A stretch of DNA of 64,000 nucleotides, taken from Pseudoxanthomonas sp. (lineage in GTDB: Bacteria; Pseudomonadota; Gammaproteobacteria; Xanthomonadales; Xanthomonadaceae). A model generated the notes under the pieces. It was not told the DNA's origin and did no database searches. It was given only the letters and a program-made list of their open reading frames with translations. The translations under genes were made by a program, and so were the position numbers. Below are positions 63,179 through 64,000 of the stretch, one piece after another (position 1 is the first letter of the stretch; the number at the start of each line of letters is the position of its first letter). The stretch is taken from NCBI RefSeq assembly GCF_027498035.1, contig NZ_CP114978.1:1612001-1676000 (forward strand). Direction: 5' to 3'.

Positions 63179-64000
63179 TCAGCCAGCCATGCGTCCCAAC
63201 GCGCGATCCTGCAACCGCATCTCTCGCGCCAGTCCGCTGGCTCGGATGCCCAGGTACTTGGCACGACTCTCCGGACCAGGTTCCACGCCCAGTTCCGAGC
63301 GCAGGCAACGGGCCATGTCATCGTAGACATCCATCGCCCTTGCGTATTCGCCGGCCAGGGCCAGCACCCGCATGAGGCCGCGACAACGCTCCTCGCTCCA
63401 GGGGTCCCGCTCCACCAGTCGATGGGCGATGTCCAGCGCTTCTTCGATGCGATCGGTGCGCGCCAATTCGTCGCGCAGCCGTTCCAGGCTGCGTTCCCTG
63501 TCCCGGGCCAGTCGCAACCGGGCCGTCCCCAGCCACTGGTTGAACTCCGTGCAATCACCCACGCACACCCCGTCCAGGAGTTCGTCAACCATGCCCCCGT
63601 CGTTGGCGAAAACCTCCACAGAGGCCGCAATGCACAACGCATCCACCCGCAAGGCCGACTGCGGCCGCCAACAGACGGATACCCGGTCGCATTCCAGGGC
63701 GGCGCCCACCCCAAGGGCAGCCAGCACCTGGTTGAGGTCGCACAGCACCTGGCGCAGGTTGACCAACGCAGCCTGCTCGCGCAGCTTTGGCCACAGCAGC
63801 TCGGCCAGCCGTACACGGCTGTGGCGCTGTGCCGGTTGCAGGACCAGCCATGCCAACAATGCCCAACCCTTGCGGTACTGGAGCCGATGCGTACGCCCAT
63901 CGGCCGCCACCAGAGCAGGCCTCCCCATCAACCGCAGGCATGCAGATGCCGTGTTTCCAACTCTGCGATGCCGCAGGCCCCGGGCGAGATGCGGCGTGGA
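63179..64000 (-). CDS. BTAD-type (SARP-like) transcriptional regulator, 5' end probably outside the window
   Basis: The frame is open from 63179 to the window edge (273 codons visible; an internal ATG at 63928 would give 249 residues). LRLMGRPALVAADG, then YRKGWALLAWLVLQPAQRHS and LAELLWP and LRQVLCDLN match the winged-helix domain of SARP/DnrI-type regulators; the C-terminal part (EEALDIAHRLVERDPWSEER, later YDDMARCLRSELGVEPGPE) is the BTAD helical domain. Because the winged helix starts before the internal ATG, the real start is probably beyond the window. It is convergent with the kinase gene, about 106 bases apart. Confidence 0.8.
   Translation of the reverse strand, partial: STPHLARGLRHRRVGNTASACLRLMGRPALVAADGRTHRLQYRKGWALLAWLVLQPAQRHSRVRLAELLWPKLREQAALVNLRQVLCDLNQVLAALGVGAALECDRVSVCWRPQSALRVDALCIAASVEVFANDGGMVDELLDGVCVGDCTEFNQWLGTARLRLARDRERSLERLRDELARTDRIEEALDIAHRLVERDPWSEERCRGLMRVLALAGEYARAMDVYDDMARCLRSELGVEPGPESRAKYLGIRASGLAREMRLQDRALGRMAG

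Overview
The window is a 64 kb chromosomal stretch of high-GC gammaproteobacterial DNA, most probably from the Xanthomonadaceae (Stenotrophomonas, Pseudoxanthomonas, Lysobacter or a close relative). The assignment rests on gene content and order: divergent pilTU and yggS-proC, a SoxR-controlled MFS pump, a type B L31, an AAC(6')-Iz-like acetyltransferase, a metX-metB-hom operon behind a SAM riboswitch, and C-terminal domains resembling the Xanthomonadales type IV secretion signal XVIPCD. Genus cannot be fixed by reading. No rRNA, tRNA, CRISPR array, transposase or prophage was seen.

Layout. 1-4597 (minus): relA, a membrane-anchored repeat protein and an EcsC-family protein, probably one operon. 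4727-6526: an atypical ClC anion channel. 6826-8483: the clearest accessory island, a calpain-like cysteine protease with a secretion-type tail, overlapping a small lipoprotein gene; it reads as a toxic effector with its immunity protein. 8668-16117: hrpA (carrying an in-frame 85 bp palindromic element), dps, recQ and tag. 16118-16501: a repeat-rich spacer. 16502-21909: yitT, pilU and pilT, then yggS, proC and a DUF4426 lipoprotein. 21995-23915: soxR and its target MFS pump, divergent around a near-ideal SoxR promoter. 23912-25822: pdxH, an aminoglycoside acetyltransferase-like GNAT and a cobalamin-binding-type protein.

25869-33625: a glycerate-kinase-like gene, aroK-aroB, a cupin plus isochorismatase-type hydrolase divergent from a GlxA-type regulator, a WGR protein, hemE, and a second protein with the same kind of C-terminal tail as the calpain protein. 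33662-40914: two tandem paralogous hybrid histidine kinases with periplasmic beta-propellers. 41137-43879: a YceI-cytochrome b561-YceI operon and small proteins. 44057-47195: a GntR/FCD regulator with sdaA, then a membrane ClpP-like protein. 47273-50813: hom, metB and metX behind a SAM-I riboswitch. 50948-52995: a phytase-like lipoprotein and an M23 peptidase. 53137-57021: a marR-FUSC-DUF1656-HlyD efflux operon. 57135-64000: gltA, rpmE2, a nucleoside hydrolase, a membrane Ser/Thr kinase with a helical-repeat tail, and a partial BTAD-type regulator.

Most of the window is core metabolism and housekeeping. The main leads are the two proteins with a shared C-terminal secretion-like domain (one with a probable immunity partner, one without), the palindrome inside hrpA, the displaced N-terminus of metX, and a recurring -10 hexamer placed 6-8 nt before the start codon of at least eight genes, which suggests leaderless transcripts.
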